The notes beneath the pieces were generated by a model. The model was not told where the DNA came from, searched no databases, and saw only the letters and a list, made by a program, of their open reading frames with translations. Positions 9,728 to 18,812 of a stretch of DNA of 61,448 bases are shown here, one piece after another. The position numbers were made by a program, and so were the translations under genes. Each line of letters opens with the position of its first letter. Within the stretch, counting starts at the first letter, position 1. The stretch is taken from contig JAHYJE010000022.1 in NCBI GenBank assembly GCA_019429105.1, positions 1 to 61,448 on the forward strand, given 5' to 3'. This stretch comes from Syntrophobacterales bacterium. GTDB lineage: Bacteria; Desulfobacterota; Syntrophia; Syntrophales; UBA5619.

Positions 9728-9794
9728 CGCATTAAGTTTCAATTTGTTCTTGCTATAAAACTACATCGCCGTCAGACCCCCTATGTGGGGGGCC
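9713..9794 (-). promoter_or_regulatory. Antiterminator and protector pairings of the cimA attenuator
   Basis: By hand folding, GGTCTGA (9772-9778, minus strand) pairs perfectly, with one G-U, with TCAGGCC in the 5' arm of the terminator (9713-9719). GGCG/CGTT then extends the helix after one mismatch. The same GG-rich segment can instead pair with the CCCCC run at 9787-9791, over the end of the leader peptide. These three structures are mutually exclusive, as in a classic amino-acid attenuator. A thermodynamic fold was not run. Confidence 0.6.
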
Positions 9795-9888
9795 TAATTA
9801 TGCCTTCCCGAAGAAGGGCGGCCATTTTTCCGGCAATCACGGCGGCGATCGCCGGTACCGTTGTCTGAATGGTGAATGGATTATTCAT
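9781..9888 (-). CDS. Ile-rich leader peptide of cimA
   Basis: A 35-codon open frame with ATG at 9886-9888 and TAG at 9781-9783. Five of 35 residues are Ile, with two Val and two Leu. Two adjacent Ile codons (ATA ATT, residues 29-30) sit immediately before the CCCCCC run that forms the protector hairpin. A ribosome stalled there for lack of charged tRNA-Ile would cover that run and free the antiterminator. The ribosome site is weak (AGAG). Citramalate synthase serves isoleucine synthesis, so the codon bias fits the enzyme. Confidence 0.6.
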   Translation of the reverse strand: MNNPFTIQTTVPAIAAVIAGKMAALLREGIIRPPT

Positions 9889-10236
9889 AGCGGGCGTCTC
9901 TTTATAACCTCTGGGCGTCTTTGTCAATGTAATTTTGCGCAGACCTCAAACCGGCTCATTTCACTGCTGCTCAAGATTTTTTCTTTTTCCGAAATGCCTG
10001 TAATGACGGCTTCTTCGTCAATATCATCCCTGCGGGCAATCCTCTGTTGGAAGCAGTGCAGGTTTGACGCCGATATGATTTTCGCCTTGACTTGAGCGAT
10101 GAGTGCGTATAAGAATTAAATATTCGAGTACTCGGGAAAACATTCTCAGAGCGCTGGAGAAGTTTAGATTGCAGTGGATATGCGACGCAAGATATTCGTA
10201 ATAACTCGAAAATAATTTTAACATGGAGGTAAGTCA
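9889..10236. other. Intergenic region between the cimA leader and the biotin carrier gene
   Basis: About 350 bases with divergent genes on both sides, so it should hold both promoters. A perfect 10-base palindrome CGAGTACTCG at 10125-10134 is a possible operator. No RNA gene or CDS is supported. Confidence 0.4.
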
Positions 10237-10452
10237 ATGAGTGAAGAAGTAAAGGCCCCGATGCCGGGCAAAATACTCGAGGTTCTTGTCAATGTTGGAG
10301 ATCAGGTGAATGAAGACGATGAGCTGATCATTCTCGAGGCAATGAAGATGGAAAATCCGATTTACGCCCCGGTTGGCGGAACCGTCAAGGAAATCAAGGT
10401 AAAAGCCAATGATTCGGTCGATACGGACCAGCTCATGATGGTCATCGAGTAG
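10237..10452 (+). CDS. Biotin carboxyl carrier protein (biotinyl domain only)
   Basis: 71 residues forming one biotinyl/lipoyl-type barrel. The biotin acceptor lysine lies in EAMKMEN (about residue 37), preceded by APMPGKI and followed by the mirrored half-barrel ending DSVDTDQLMMVIE. Such stand-alone carriers serve multisubunit biotin enzymes (acyl-CoA carboxylases, glutaconyl- or methylmalonyl-CoA decarboxylases, oxaloacetate decarboxylase). No carboxylase or decarboxylase subunit is adjacent here, so the partner enzyme cannot be named. GGAGG seven bases before the ATG supports the start. The gene is monocistronic, flanked by its own terminator. Confidence 0.88.
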   Translation: MSEEVKAPMPGKILEVLVNVGDQVNEDDELIILEAMKMENPIYAPVGGTVKEIKVKANDSVDTDQLMMVIE

Positions 10453-10505
10453 AGAAGACATTTATCCGACGGTAATTTATTGCAGTTGCCGGAAATTGAT
10501 CGTCA

Positions 10506-10540
10506 GGGCGCGCGCCTTAAATAGGCTGCGCGCCTTTTTT
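10506..10540 (+). terminator. Intrinsic terminator of the biotin carrier gene
   Basis: GGCGCGCGCCT pairs with AGGCTGCGCGCC (one mismatch) around a TAAAT loop, followed by six T at 10535-10540. On the opposite strand there is no T-run, so it serves the plus strand only. Confidence 0.85.
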
Positions 10541-10549
10541 GTGGCCGTC

Positions 10550-11938
10550 TCAGGCAATGATTTCAGCAAAAAGGTCGTAATCGTCAGCGGCGGTTATCCG
10601 GCAGGGGATGATCTGGCCTATTTTGGCCTTGCCTCCCCTGAGGTAGGTAATGCCGTCAATCTCGGGGGCCTGACGTCGGCACCTGCCGGTCATCGGGAAG
10701 TCGTCCCGCTCGCTTTTCCCTTCCACAAGAACCTCCTGCACGGAGCCGATCAGACGGCTGTTGATCTCCCGCGAGATAAATGCCTGTTCTTCCATCAGGA
10801 TATCCCGCCGCCGCCGCTTCTCACGTTCTGAAATCCGGACGGGAAGGCCTGCCGCCTTGCTGCCCTCTTCCCGGCAGTAGGGAAAGGCGCCCAGATGGTC
10901 AAAACGAATTTCCCGGACGAACGAGAGCAAATTTTCAAAACGGCGGGGGGTTTCGCCAGGAAATCCGACGATCAGCGAGGTACGCAGCGCAACGCCGGGG
11001 ATAATCTCCCGGGCCCGGGCAATAACACTGCGGAGCTGGGCGCTGTTGCCCCCGCGCTGCATCGCCGCGAGGATCGAATCATCGCTGTGCTGTATCGGGA
11101 TGTCAATGTATTTACAGATCTTTTTCTCATCGGCAATAGTACGCAGAAGCTCCGGCGTGATCCGGCCCGGGTAGAGGTAGAGAAGCCGTATCCAGGAAAT
11201 GCCGGCGATTTCGGCAAGCGCGCGAAGCAGTCGGCTCAGGGACGTCTTGTCCCGCAGATCCCTTCCGTAGGCGGTGGTGTCCTGGGCAATCAGGATCAGC
11301 TCGCGCACCCCCTGGGAAGCGAGTTCCTCCGCCTCTTGGACGAGATCGTCAATCCCGCGACTGCGCGCCTTGCCGCGGATGGACGGAATAACGCAGTACG
11401 AACAACTGTTTGAACATCCCTCGGCGATTTTCAGGTAGGCGCTCCCCGCCGGAGTGGAAATAATTCGTTTATGGGCCGCGTTCATTAAAAAGGTAGGCTT
11501 GCCGATAACGGCGCAGCCGTTTTTCCCTTTTTCCCCGGCAAAAAGCATCCTCAGGCGGCGGGCGATCTCGGGAACATCCGAGATGCCGAGAAACAGATCA
11601 ACCTCGGGCAACGACTCCGCAAGCTCGCTTCCGTAGCGCTGCGGCAGACAGCCGGCAACGACAATCCTTCTGCCCGCAGCGCCCTTTTTCCAGAGAGCGG
11701 CTGAGAGAATTTCCTCGATCGCCTCTTCTTTTGCGGGCAGGATAAAGGCGCAGGTGTTGATCAGGATGACGGCGGCATCCTCCCGCCGTTCCGTCAGCCG
11801 GAACCCGCCTTTTTCCAGGAGAGATGCCATCACCTCGGAATCCACCTGGTTCTTGGGACAGCCGAGACTGATTATCTGAACCCTTTTTCCCTTCACGCCT
11901 GGCTTCTCACCCCTCACATTTGAAGCCCCCTTGCTCAA
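10550..11938 (-). CDS. rimO: Ribosomal protein S12 methylthiotransferase
   Basis: 462 residues. This radical-SAM enzyme adds a methylthio group to Asp88 of ribosomal protein S12. The N-terminal UPF0004 domain has SLGCPKNQVDSE, followed by cysteines in INTCAF and VAGCLPQ that bind the auxiliary cluster. The radical-SAM triad is CSNSCSYC (about 180), followed by a barrel with LIVGFPGET. A TRAM domain ends the protein. The listed TTG start overlaps the ftsK stop by four bases and has GAGG upstream. An internal GTG at 11917, with a good GGGGG site, is an alternative. It is the last gene of the dprA-to-rimO operon. Call certain; start uncertain. Confidence 0.93.
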   Translation of the reverse strand: MSKGASNVRGEKPGVKGKRVQIISLGCPKNQVDSEVMASLLEKGGFRLTERREDAAVILINTCAFILPAKEEAIEEILSAALWKKGAAGRRIVVAGCLPQRYGSELAESLPEVDLFLGISDVPEIARRLRMLFAGEKGKNGCAVIGKPTFLMNAAHKRIISTPAGSAYLKIAEGCSNSCSYCVIPSIRGKARSRGIDDLVQEAEELASQGVRELILIAQDTTAYGRDLRDKTSLSRLLRALAEIAGISWIRLLYLYPGRITPELLRTIADEKKICKYIDIPIQHSDDSILAAMQRGGNSAQLRSVIARAREIIPGVALRTSLIVGFPGETPRRFENLLSFVREIRFDHLGAFPYCREEGSKAAGLPVRISEREKRRRRDILMEEQAFISREINSRLIGSVQEVLVEGKSERDDFPMTGRCRRQAPEIDGITYLRGGKAKIGQIIPCRITAADDYDLFAEIIA

Positions 11939-14148
11939 GGCAGCTTCCTCGCCAAAACCTTCCGCGGTTTCGCGCCGTCGGCGGGGCCTACAACCCCCTC
12001 CGCTTCCATCTTTTCGATGATGCCGGCGGCGCGGTTGTAGCCGATTTTCAGATAACGCTGCACCAGCGAGATCGACGCCTGTCCCTGCTTCGTAACCAGT
12101 TCCACCGCCTCGTCGTACTTCTCGTCGAATTCTCCCTCCGCCTTTTCCTCTGCCTCAACCGACTTCAATTCGACGAGAGACTCGTCATAAGCCGGCTTCC
12201 CCTGCTGCTTTACGAAATCAACGATCCGCTCAATCTCCTGATCAGACACATAGGCGCCGTGGATTCTCATCGGCACGGAGCTTCCCGGCGGGATGAAGAG
12301 CATGTCCCCGGCGCCAAGCAGCTTTTCGGCGCCGAGCTGATCGAGGATGGTGCGGGAATCAACCTTCGATGATACCTTGAAGGAGATGCGCGTCGGGAAG
12401 TTGGCCTTGATGACGCCCGTTATCACGTCAACAGAGGGCCGCTGGGTGGCAAGGATAATGTGGATGCCCGCAGCCCGCGCCATCTGGGCCAGGCGGGCCA
12501 GCGACTCCTCTACATTTCGCTGGGCCACCATCATCAGATCGGCCAGTTCATCAATTATAATAACAATGTAGGGAAGCTGCTCGGGAAGGGAATCTTTTTT
12601 TTCGGCCCCCTTTCCTTCCCCCTCAGCATCCATGTTTGAAGGCTTCGCTGCCGGCTGTTTTGTCGTTTGCATCAGGTTGTACGTATCTATGCTTTTTGCC
12701 CCCACCTCACTGATAGCCTGATAGCGGCGCTCCATCTCTTCGACCGCCCAGCGCAAAACCAGCGAGGCCTTTTTCGGATCGACGACAACCGGGTGGAGCA
12801 GATGGGGAATTCCCTCGTAGCCGGACATTTCCAGACGCTTGGGATCGATCATGATGAACTTTACCTCTTCGGGCGAAGCCTTGAAGAGGATGCTGCAGAT
12901 CATCGCATTGAGCGAGACGCTTTTTCCGGAACCGGTCGTCCCGGCGATCATCAAATGGGGCATGCGAAGCAGATCGGCAATAACCGGCGTTCCCAATATA
13001 TCCTCGCCGAGAGCGATCGGCAGCTTATAGGTGGAGCCCTGAAAAGCCGGGTGGTCAAGTACATCCCGCAGGCTGACGGGGTTCCTCTCCTGATTGGGAA
13101 TCTCGACGCCGATTGCCCCTTTGCCTGGGATGGGAGCAATTATTCTGATGCTCTGGGCACGCAGCGCCAACGCCAGATCATCGGAAAGATTGGTTATTTT
13201 GTTTATCTTGACGCCCGGCGCCGGCTCCAGTTCGTACATCGTCACAACCGGCCCCGGCTTTACCTCAATCACCCTTCCCTCAACCCCGAAGTCAAAAAGT
13301 TTCTTTTCCAGCAAGCGGGAGTTTTCCAGCAGGGTTTCTTTCTTCACCCGGGTATCTTTCTTTTGCAGTTGTTCGAGAAGGGTTAACGGCGGCAGTTTGT
13401 ATTTCCCGCTTGATTTGCCGGGAGCTGTAAAATCAAGATGCGTCTGTTCAGCCTTGGCCAGTTTCTCTTTTATCTTTTCGCTCTTGATCTCGGCAATCCG
13501 GGGGTCTGTTTTCGAATCCGCCCTTGCCGCCTTTTCCCCATCTCCCCATAGTTTACCCTTAAGCAGAAAGAAAAAGGCGCCTGCATTTTTCAGATTCAAA
13601 AGCGAAGCTGCCGACTTCTTCACAAAAGCGACAAAAGAAAAGTCGAACAGGACGATCAGGGCCACCAGAAAAACAAGGAAAAAAAGAATCGCCGATCCGG
13701 CCGGATGCAGCGATAACTTAAACAATTCGTATGTTCTTGAACCGAGCAGACCTCCCGTATCCACGGAATTGCCATAAAACGAGATGTCCCCTGCCGTCAT
13801 TTCCAAGATCCCGGAGGTGGCGAAGATGAGGCCAATGACAGCGGATACAGCATCAATCCCAATACTGAACTGGGGAATTTGCAGGAAGCGGACGGCGAAA
13901 AACATTAAGGCAACCGGCAGCCAGAGGATGCCGAACCCGATCAGCCAGATCGCCGCATCGGCAGCATAAGCGCCGACGGTTCCTGCCCAATTGCGAACCG
14001 CGATCTCCTCCGGGCCGTAAAAATGGCGGAGCGAGGGATCGAGTGGATAGTAGGAAAGGAGGGTTATAAAAAGAAAAAGGGCGCAGGCGATGCAGACCAA
14101 CCCGGCTATTTCCGCCCATCTTTTTGAAAATGGAGAGTCACTATTCAT
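11935..14148 (-). CDS. ftsK: DNA translocase FtsK/SpoIIIE
   Basis: 737 residues from ATG 14148. The septum-anchored motor pumps chromosome ends apart at division. Four hydrophobic segments occupy the first ~170 residues. A charged linker, an alpha-beta motor with Walker A GTTGSGKSVSLN and Walker B YIVIIIDELADLM, and a C-terminal gamma winged helix (from about GEFDEKYDEAVELV) follow. This is shorter than the E. coli protein because the long linker is reduced. The start is placed at 14148 because GGAG lies at the right distance; the ATG overlaps the plsC stop (ATGAATAG), giving translational coupling. A longer open frame to 14178 is less likely. Confidence 0.95.
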   Translation of the reverse strand: MNSDSPFSKRWAEIAGLVCIACALFLFITLLSYYPLDPSLRHFYGPEEIAVRNWAGTVGAYAADAAIWLIGFGILWLPVALMFFAVRFLQIPQFSIGIDAVSAVIGLIFATSGILEMTAGDISFYGNSVDTGGLLGSRTYELFKLSLHPAGSAILFFLVFLVALIVLFDFSFVAFVKKSAASLLNLKNAGAFFFLLKGKLWGDGEKAARADSKTDPRIAEIKSEKIKEKLAKAEQTHLDFTAPGKSSGKYKLPPLTLLEQLQKKDTRVKKETLLENSRLLEKKLFDFGVEGRVIEVKPGPVVTMYELEPAPGVKINKITNLSDDLALALRAQSIRIIAPIPGKGAIGVEIPNQERNPVSLRDVLDHPAFQGSTYKLPIALGEDILGTPVIADLLRMPHLMIAGTTGSGKSVSLNAMICSILFKASPEEVKFIMIDPKRLEMSGYEGIPHLLHPVVVDPKKASLVLRWAVEEMERRYQAISEVGAKSIDTYNLMQTTKQPAAKPSNMDAEGEGKGAEKKDSLPEQLPYIVIIIDELADLMMVAQRNVEESLARLAQMARAAGIHIILATQRPSVDVITGVIKANFPTRISFKVSSKVDSRTILDQLGAEKLLGAGDMLFIPPGSSVPMRIHGAYVSDQEIERIVDFVKQQGKPAYDESLVELKSVEAEEKAEGEFDEKYDEAVELVTKQGQASISLVQRYLKIGYNRAAGIIEKMEAEGVVGPADGAKPRKVLARKLP

Positions 14149-14887
14149 CAGTTTTCTCCGACAATGCCCCCTTTTCAAAATTTCTGATTATGATGCCGCG
14201 AACCAGGTCAATCAGTTTCCCCCGTGTTTCAATCTTATATGGAGACACATTGACAGGCTTACCGATAATCATTTTAATTGTTCCCGGTTTTATCAGAAGA
14301 CTCCGCTTCGGCATGATCTCGCTGGCGCCGATAATCGAGATGGGAACGATGGGCACGCCCGACTGGATGGCGAGGTAAAACATCCCCTGTTTGAAATTCT
14401 TTATCTCACCGTTCCGGCTTCTCGTCCCCTCGGGAAAGGTGACCACCGATTTGCCATCCCGAATCTTTTTTGCCGCCTCGTCAAGGCTTTTCATCGCGTT
14501 TTCGTGGTGCTGCCGATCAATCTCGATATAGCCGGCATTTCTCATCGCCTTGCCGAAAATGGGAATTTTGAAAAGCTCTTTCTTGGCAATCCAGCGAAAC
14601 TGTCCAGGGATATGCGCCAAAACGATCAGGATGTCGAAATCGCTCTGGTGGTTGGACATAAATATCTGTGGTTTGTCCAAAGAGACGTTCTCCACCCCTT
14701 CCACCTCAACCCGGACGGCCGAGAGCCTAAGCAGCATCCTTGCCCAGATATTGGCAATCAGGTGGACCTTCTCTTCTCCGGGGGAAATAAATGGTAAAAT
14801 AGTGGCAGATACGGCCATGAAGGCAGTTACCATAACCGAAAATGCTACAAGTATCGCGGATCGAAACATAAGCTTACCGTGCCCCAT
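14141..14887 (-). CDS. plsC: 1-acyl-sn-glycerol-3-phosphate acyltransferase
   Basis: 248 residues. It acylates lysophosphatidic acid to phosphatidic acid at the inner membrane. An N-terminal hydrophobic segment (about 8-35) anchors it. The acyltransferase motif I is NHQSDFD (H-x4-D, about 79-85), motif III is FPEGTRSRNG (about 151), and a P-I-V-P-I segment follows. It overlaps ftsK by eight bases and lies 65 bases after trmFO on the same strand, inside the housekeeping operon. Confidence 0.92.
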   Translation of the reverse strand: MGHGKLMFRSAILVAFSVMVTAFMAVSATILPFISPGEEKVHLIANIWARMLLRLSAVRVEVEGVENVSLDKPQIFMSNHQSDFDILIVLAHIPGQFRWIAKKELFKIPIFGKAMRNAGYIEIDRQHHENAMKSLDEAAKKIRDGKSVVTFPEGTRSRNGEIKNFKQGMFYLAIQSGVPIVPISIIGASEIMPKRSLLIKPGTIKMIIGKPVNVSPYKIETRGKLIDLVRGIIIRNFEKGALSEKTDE

Positions 14888-14951
14888 AAAATCAAGCTGT
14901 GTGTTTATGAACGGATTGCACTGGCGTTGTGTTACTACCCGAATGTCCCTT

Positions 14952-16298
14952 TTAAGTCAACAGGGAAAGCGGCCCAAGGCTTTCCTGCCACGAGGCAAGC
15001 GCGGCGAGGGCCCGTTGGGAGTAGAGCGCGCCCCGTTCTTTTTTGGGGATTCGGCCCGGCAGCGGCGGGAAGAGGCCGAAGGTAACATTCATCGGCTGGA
15101 AAATTTTGCTTTCCCGATTTGTCAGATGACCGATGAGCGCGCCCAGGGCCGTTTCCGGCGGGGGCAGGAGCAATTCCTTTTCGGCCAGCAGGCGGGAGAC
15201 ATTAATCCCGGCCACAAGCCCCATCGCCGCCGATTCGACATACCCTTCGACGCCTGTAATCTGCCCGGCGAAAAATATCCGCTGGTCGGCGCCCAGTTGG
15301 AGCGTCGGCAAAAGCAGGCGGGGGGAGTCAATAAAGGTGTTGCGATGGATGCTTCCGTAACGGGCGAACTCGGCATTTTCCAGACCGGGGATCATGCGCA
15401 GCACCCGCTGCTGTTCCGGCCAGGTCATTTTCGTCTGAAACCCGACGATGTTGTAGAGGATGCCCTCCCTGTCCTCCCGGCGCAGTTGCACCGCCGCGTA
15501 AGGCTGGCGGCCGGTGCGGGGGTCAAGCAGACCGACGGGCTTCATCGGGCCGTAGGCAAGGGTTTCAATCCCGCGCTTGGCAATGACCTCGATCGGCAGA
15601 CAGCCCTCAAAAAACTTTTTCTCCTCGAACTCCCGAAGGGGTACATTTTCGGCCTCGGTCAGCGCCTTCCAGAATGTCTCGTACTCGGCGCGAGACAGGG
15701 GACAGTTCAGGTAGTCAGCCGTGCCGTGACCGTAACGGGAAGCGGCGAATACCTTCGTCATGTCGATTGATTCCGCTTCGACAATCGGCGAAATGGCGTC
15801 ATAAAAAGAGAGGCTGCCGGCATTGGTCAGGCGGGAGAGCGCCGCGGCAAGGCTATCGGAGGTAAGCGGCCCGGAGGCGATGACGACTATCCCCGCAGGC
15901 GGAATCTCGGTTATTTCACCGCGGATTATCTCCAAATTTTGATTTTCAGAAAGTTTTTCCTCAATATAGCGGGAAAAGGCGGTTCGGTCTACGGCGAGCG
16001 CCTTTCCCGCCGGGACGGCAGTTACGGCGGCCGCGGCAAGAAGCAACGAATCCATCTGCCGCATCTCCTCTTTCAGGAGGCCTACGGCATTGTGCGGGTC
16101 GTCGGAGCGGAGCGAATTGCTGCAGACAAGTTCGGCCAAAAGCGGCGACTTGTGCGCCGGAGAAAAACGCTCCGGCTTCATTTCGTAAAGGCGCACCCGG
16201 CATCCCCGCCGCAGCAGTTGCCATGCCGCCTCGCAACCGGCCAGTCCCCCGCCGATTACAGCGACTGGTGCGTCCTTGCCCAGCTTGTCATTCGTCAC
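14952..16298 (-). CDS. trmFO: Folate/FAD-dependent tRNA m5U54 methyltransferase
   Basis: 448 residues from GTG 16298. It methylates U54 of tRNA to ribothymidine with methylenetetrahydrofolate and FADH2. The FAD-binding start [17 protein letters not shown] is at residues 8-24, and the conserved [20 protein letters not shown] stretch follows. The frame is open far upstream (to 16832), but that part is only a shadow of the topA zinc ribbons. GTG 16298 with AGAGG before it gives the normal family length, and it overlaps the topA stop by 11 bases. An out-of-frame ATG lies seven bases further on. It is coupled to topA, as in many bacteria. Confidence 0.95.
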   Translation of the reverse strand: MTNDKLGKDAPVAVIGGGLAGCEAAWQLLRRGCRVRLYEMKPERFSPAHKSPLLAELVCSNSLRSDDPHNAVGLLKEEMRQMDSLLLAAAAVTAVPAGKALAVDRTAFSRYIEEKLSENQNLEIIRGEITEIPPAGIVVIASGPLTSDSLAAALSRLTNAGSLSFYDAISPIVEAESIDMTKVFAASRYGHGTADYLNCPLSRAEYETFWKALTEAENVPLREFEEKKFFEGCLPIEVIAKRGIETLAYGPMKPVGLLDPRTGRQPYAAVQLRREDREGILYNIVGFQTKMTWPEQQRVLRMIPGLENAEFARYGSIHRNTFIDSPRLLLPTLQLGADQRIFFAGQITGVEGYVESAAMGLVAGINVSRLLAEKELLLPPPETALGALIGHLTNRESKIFQPMNVTFGLFPPLPGRIPKKERGALYSQRALAALASWQESLGPLSLLT

Positions 16299-18810
16299 TG
16301 CTGACCTCTGACGCCTCCGGCGCCTTGTATTTCTGGATATTTTTACAGTCCGGGTAGCCGGTGCAGGCGAGAAATTTACCGTAGCGTCCCTTCCGCACCG
16401 CCATCGGCTTGCCGCATTTCTCACAGAGGACATCGGTAAGCTCGACGGGAGCCTTTTCTTTTGCCGCGCCCCGGGGCGTCCTGACAATATTTTTGCACTC
16501 GGGATATCCGGAACACCCGAGAAATGTCCCAAAACGCCCCCGTTTTGCAACCATCGGCTTGCCGCATTTTTCGCAAACCTGAGCGGTTTCCTCCCCCGCC
16601 TCCGTCTCCCCTCCCGGTATTGCCCGGGAAGTGGTTTTAAGGATAAATTTGCACTCAGGATATCCCGAACAGCCAAAGAATGCTCCATAACGTCCCCGTT
16701 TGGCCGCCAGCGGCTTGCCGCATAGCGGGCAGGTCTCGTCCGTCGTGGGCGCCTTTTCCGGGATGATCTTCCCGTCGGCGTCTTCAGTGAAATTCGTCGT
16801 GTTCTTGCAGGTCGGGTAATTGGAACAGGCAAGGAATTTGCCGTTTTTCCCCATCTTTACGACCATCGGACTCCCGCATTTTTCACAGTTTATCTCTGCC
16901 TGAGCCTCTGTGGCAACCATTGTCTCCGGGATAATCTTCCCACTTTCATCCTGGGTGAAATTCGTCGTGTTCTTGCAGGTCGGGTAATTGGAACAGGCAA
17001 GGAATTTGCCGTTTTTCCCCCACTTTATCACCATCGGGCTCCCGCATTTTTCGCAGACGATATCGGTCGGAATCTCCTCCCGCTTTATGTTGCGCATCCC
17101 CGCACTGGCCTTTTTCAGCTCGTCCAGAAAAGGGGCATAAAAACTGTTCAGCATCTCGAGACGCTTGGTCTGACCCTCCGCAATCTGGTCAAGCTGGGTT
17201 TCCAACGACGCGGTAAAGGCAACATCGAGAATCCGGGGGAAATTCTTCACGAGCAGTTCCGTAACGAGCACCCCCAGATCAGTAGGAAAAAACTTGCTCT
17301 TTTCCAGCTTGACGTATTCCCTGTCCTGAATCGTGCTGATAATCGCCGCGTAGGTGCTGGGGCGGCCAATGCCCTTCTCTTCAAGTTCCCGGACAAGCGT
17401 CGCCTCCGAAAAACGGGGCGGCGGCTGAGTAAATTTCTGTTCCTGATTGAGAGCAAGAAGCTTGAGGGTTTCCCCCTTGCGAACCTCCGGCAGCAGCTTC
17501 CCGAATTCTTTGTCCTCCCCGTTGTCATCCTTGCCTTCCGTGTAAAGAACGGTAAAACCGGGGAATTTCATGATCGCCCCCTGCGCCCGGAAGAGGCAAT
17601 TCGCGGCCTCGATGTCAACGGTAGTCTGGTCGAGCAGGGCGGGGTTCATCTGGGAGGCGACGAAGCGGTTCCAGATGAGCTGGTACAATTTGAACTGATC
17701 GGGGCTGAGGAATTCCTTGATCTCTTTTGGCGAGCGGGAAACCGCCGTCGGCCGGATTGCCTCGTGGGCATCCTGGGCCGCATCCTTGACCTTGAAGGCC
17801 TTGGCCTTTGCCGGCAGGTAAGAATCGCCATAAAATGATTTTATGTAATCCCGCGCTTCACTGACTGCCTCGGCGGCGACGCGGACGGAATCGGTCCTCA
17901 TATAGGTGATAAGTCCAACCTGACCATCCCGGCCCAGTTCGATCCCCTCGTAGAGTTTCTGGGCAGTTGACATCGTCTTTTTGGCGGTAAAATGCAGCCA
18001 GCGGGCGGCCTCCTGTTGCAGTTTGCTCGTCGTAAAAGGGGCCGGCGCCTGCCGCTTGACCTCCTTTTTTTCGACAGCGGCAACAATAAAAGCCGCCTCT
18101 TTTACGGTGGCGGCGATTTTTGCGGAAGTTGCCCCATCCGGAACCTTGGCCTTTTTCCCATCCACCTTCAGCAGCTTCGCCTCAAACGGGGGAGGATTTT
18201 CCCCTTCGAGAACAGCGGTAAGATTCCAGAATTCCTCCGGCTTGAACTTTTTAATTTCCGCTTCCCGGTCGCAGATAATCCGGACGGCAACGGACTGCAC
18301 CCGGCCGGCGCTCAAGCCCCGCCTCACCTTTTCCCACAGAATCGGGCTTATCTGATAGCCGACCAGCCGATCGAGGGTGCGCCTTGTTTGCTGAGCCTCG
18401 TACAAATCGAAATTGAGTTCGCGAGGGTGCGCTATGGCGTGGAGAATCGTCTCCTTGGTCAGGTCGTTGAAAAGCACGCGCTGGACAACCTTCTTGCTGC
18501 CGATTTCCTCGGCGACGTGCCAGGCGATCGCCTCCCCCTCGCGATCCGGGTCGGGGGCAAGCAGGATGCGATCCGCATGCGCCGCGGCCCTCTTGAGCTC
18601 GGCCACCACCTTTTTTTTAGTTTCCATAACCGTGTAGGTCGGCTCGAATCCATTTTCGGTATCGATCCCGAGCTTGTTTTTGGGAAGGTTCTTTATATGG
18701 CCGACGGAGGCCCTTATTTCAAACCCCTTGCCGAGATATTTGCCGATGGTTTTCACCTTGGTGGGGGACTCAACGATAATTAACGAATTAACCGGATTTT
18801 TTTCTTTCAA
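16288..18810 (-). CDS. topA: DNA topoisomerase I
   Basis: 840 residues. It relaxes negative supercoils by single-strand passage. The Toprim domain is N-terminal ([25 protein letters not shown] near 87). The catalytic tyrosine is in ITYMRTDS (Y303). Five C-terminal zinc ribbons of the topoisomerase type (CEKCGKPM...C...YPxCKN) fill the last ~250 residues, more than the three of E. coli. Ribbons 1 and 2 are nearly identical at the DNA level. The start codon is TTG with AAGGAG eight bases upstream; no ATG or GTG is available before the conserved VESP motif. Three-base separation from dprA indicates one operon. Confidence 0.95.
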   Translation of the reverse strand: MKEKNPVNSLIIVESPTKVKTIGKYLGKGFEIRASVGHIKNLPKNKLGIDTENGFEPTYTVMETKKKVVAELKRAAAHADRILLAPDPDREGEAIAWHVAEEIGSKKVVQRVLFNDLTKETILHAIAHPRELNFDLYEAQQTRRTLDRLVGYQISPILWEKVRRGLSAGRVQSVAVRIICDREAEIKKFKPEEFWNLTAVLEGENPPPFEAKLLKVDGKKAKVPDGATSAKIAATVKEAAFIVAAVEKKEVKRQAPAPFTTSKLQQEAARWLHFTAKKTMSTAQKLYEGIELGRDGQVGLITYMRTDSVRVAAEAVSEARDYIKSFYGDSYLPAKAKAFKVKDAAQDAHEAIRPTAVSRSPKEIKEFLSPDQFKLYQLIWNRFVASQMNPALLDQTTVDIEAANCLFRAQGAIMKFPGFTVLYTEGKDDNGEDKEFGKLLPEVRKGETLKLLALNQEQKFTQPPPRFSEATLVRELEEKGIGRPSTYAAIISTIQDREYVKLEKSKFFPTDLGVLVTELLVKNFPRILDVAFTASLETQLDQIAEGQTKRLEMLNSFYAPFLDELKKASAGMRNIKREEIPTDIVCEKCGSPMVIKWGKNGKFLACSNYPTCKNTTNFTQDESGKIIPETMVATEAQAEINCEKCGSPMVVKMGKNGKFLACSNYPTCKNTTNFTEDADGKIIPEKAPTTDETCPLCGKPLAAKRGRYGAFFGCSGYPECKFILKTTSRAIPGGETEAGEETAQVCEKCGKPMVAKRGRFGTFLGCSGYPECKNIVRTPRGAAKEKAPVELTDVLCEKCGKPMAVRKGRYGKFLACTGYPDCKNIQKYKAPEASEVSSDE

Positions 18811-18812
18811 AT

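Noticed and set aside
9781-9888. T-box riboswitch before cimA, suggested by GGTACCGGCG
   Set aside because: The match to the T-box core is partial, lies inside the leader frame, and is not placed next to the terminator. No Stem I specifier structure is seen. The leader-peptide attenuator fits better.
16299-16832. N-terminal extension of trmFO
   Set aside because: The extra 178 codons are the out-of-frame reading of topA zinc ribbons. The GTG at 16298 gives normal length.
18620-18660. tRNA T-arm-like GGCTCGAATCC
   Set aside because: It lies within conserved topA coding sequence and has no acceptor stem. No tRNA, rRNA or CRISPR array was found in the window.
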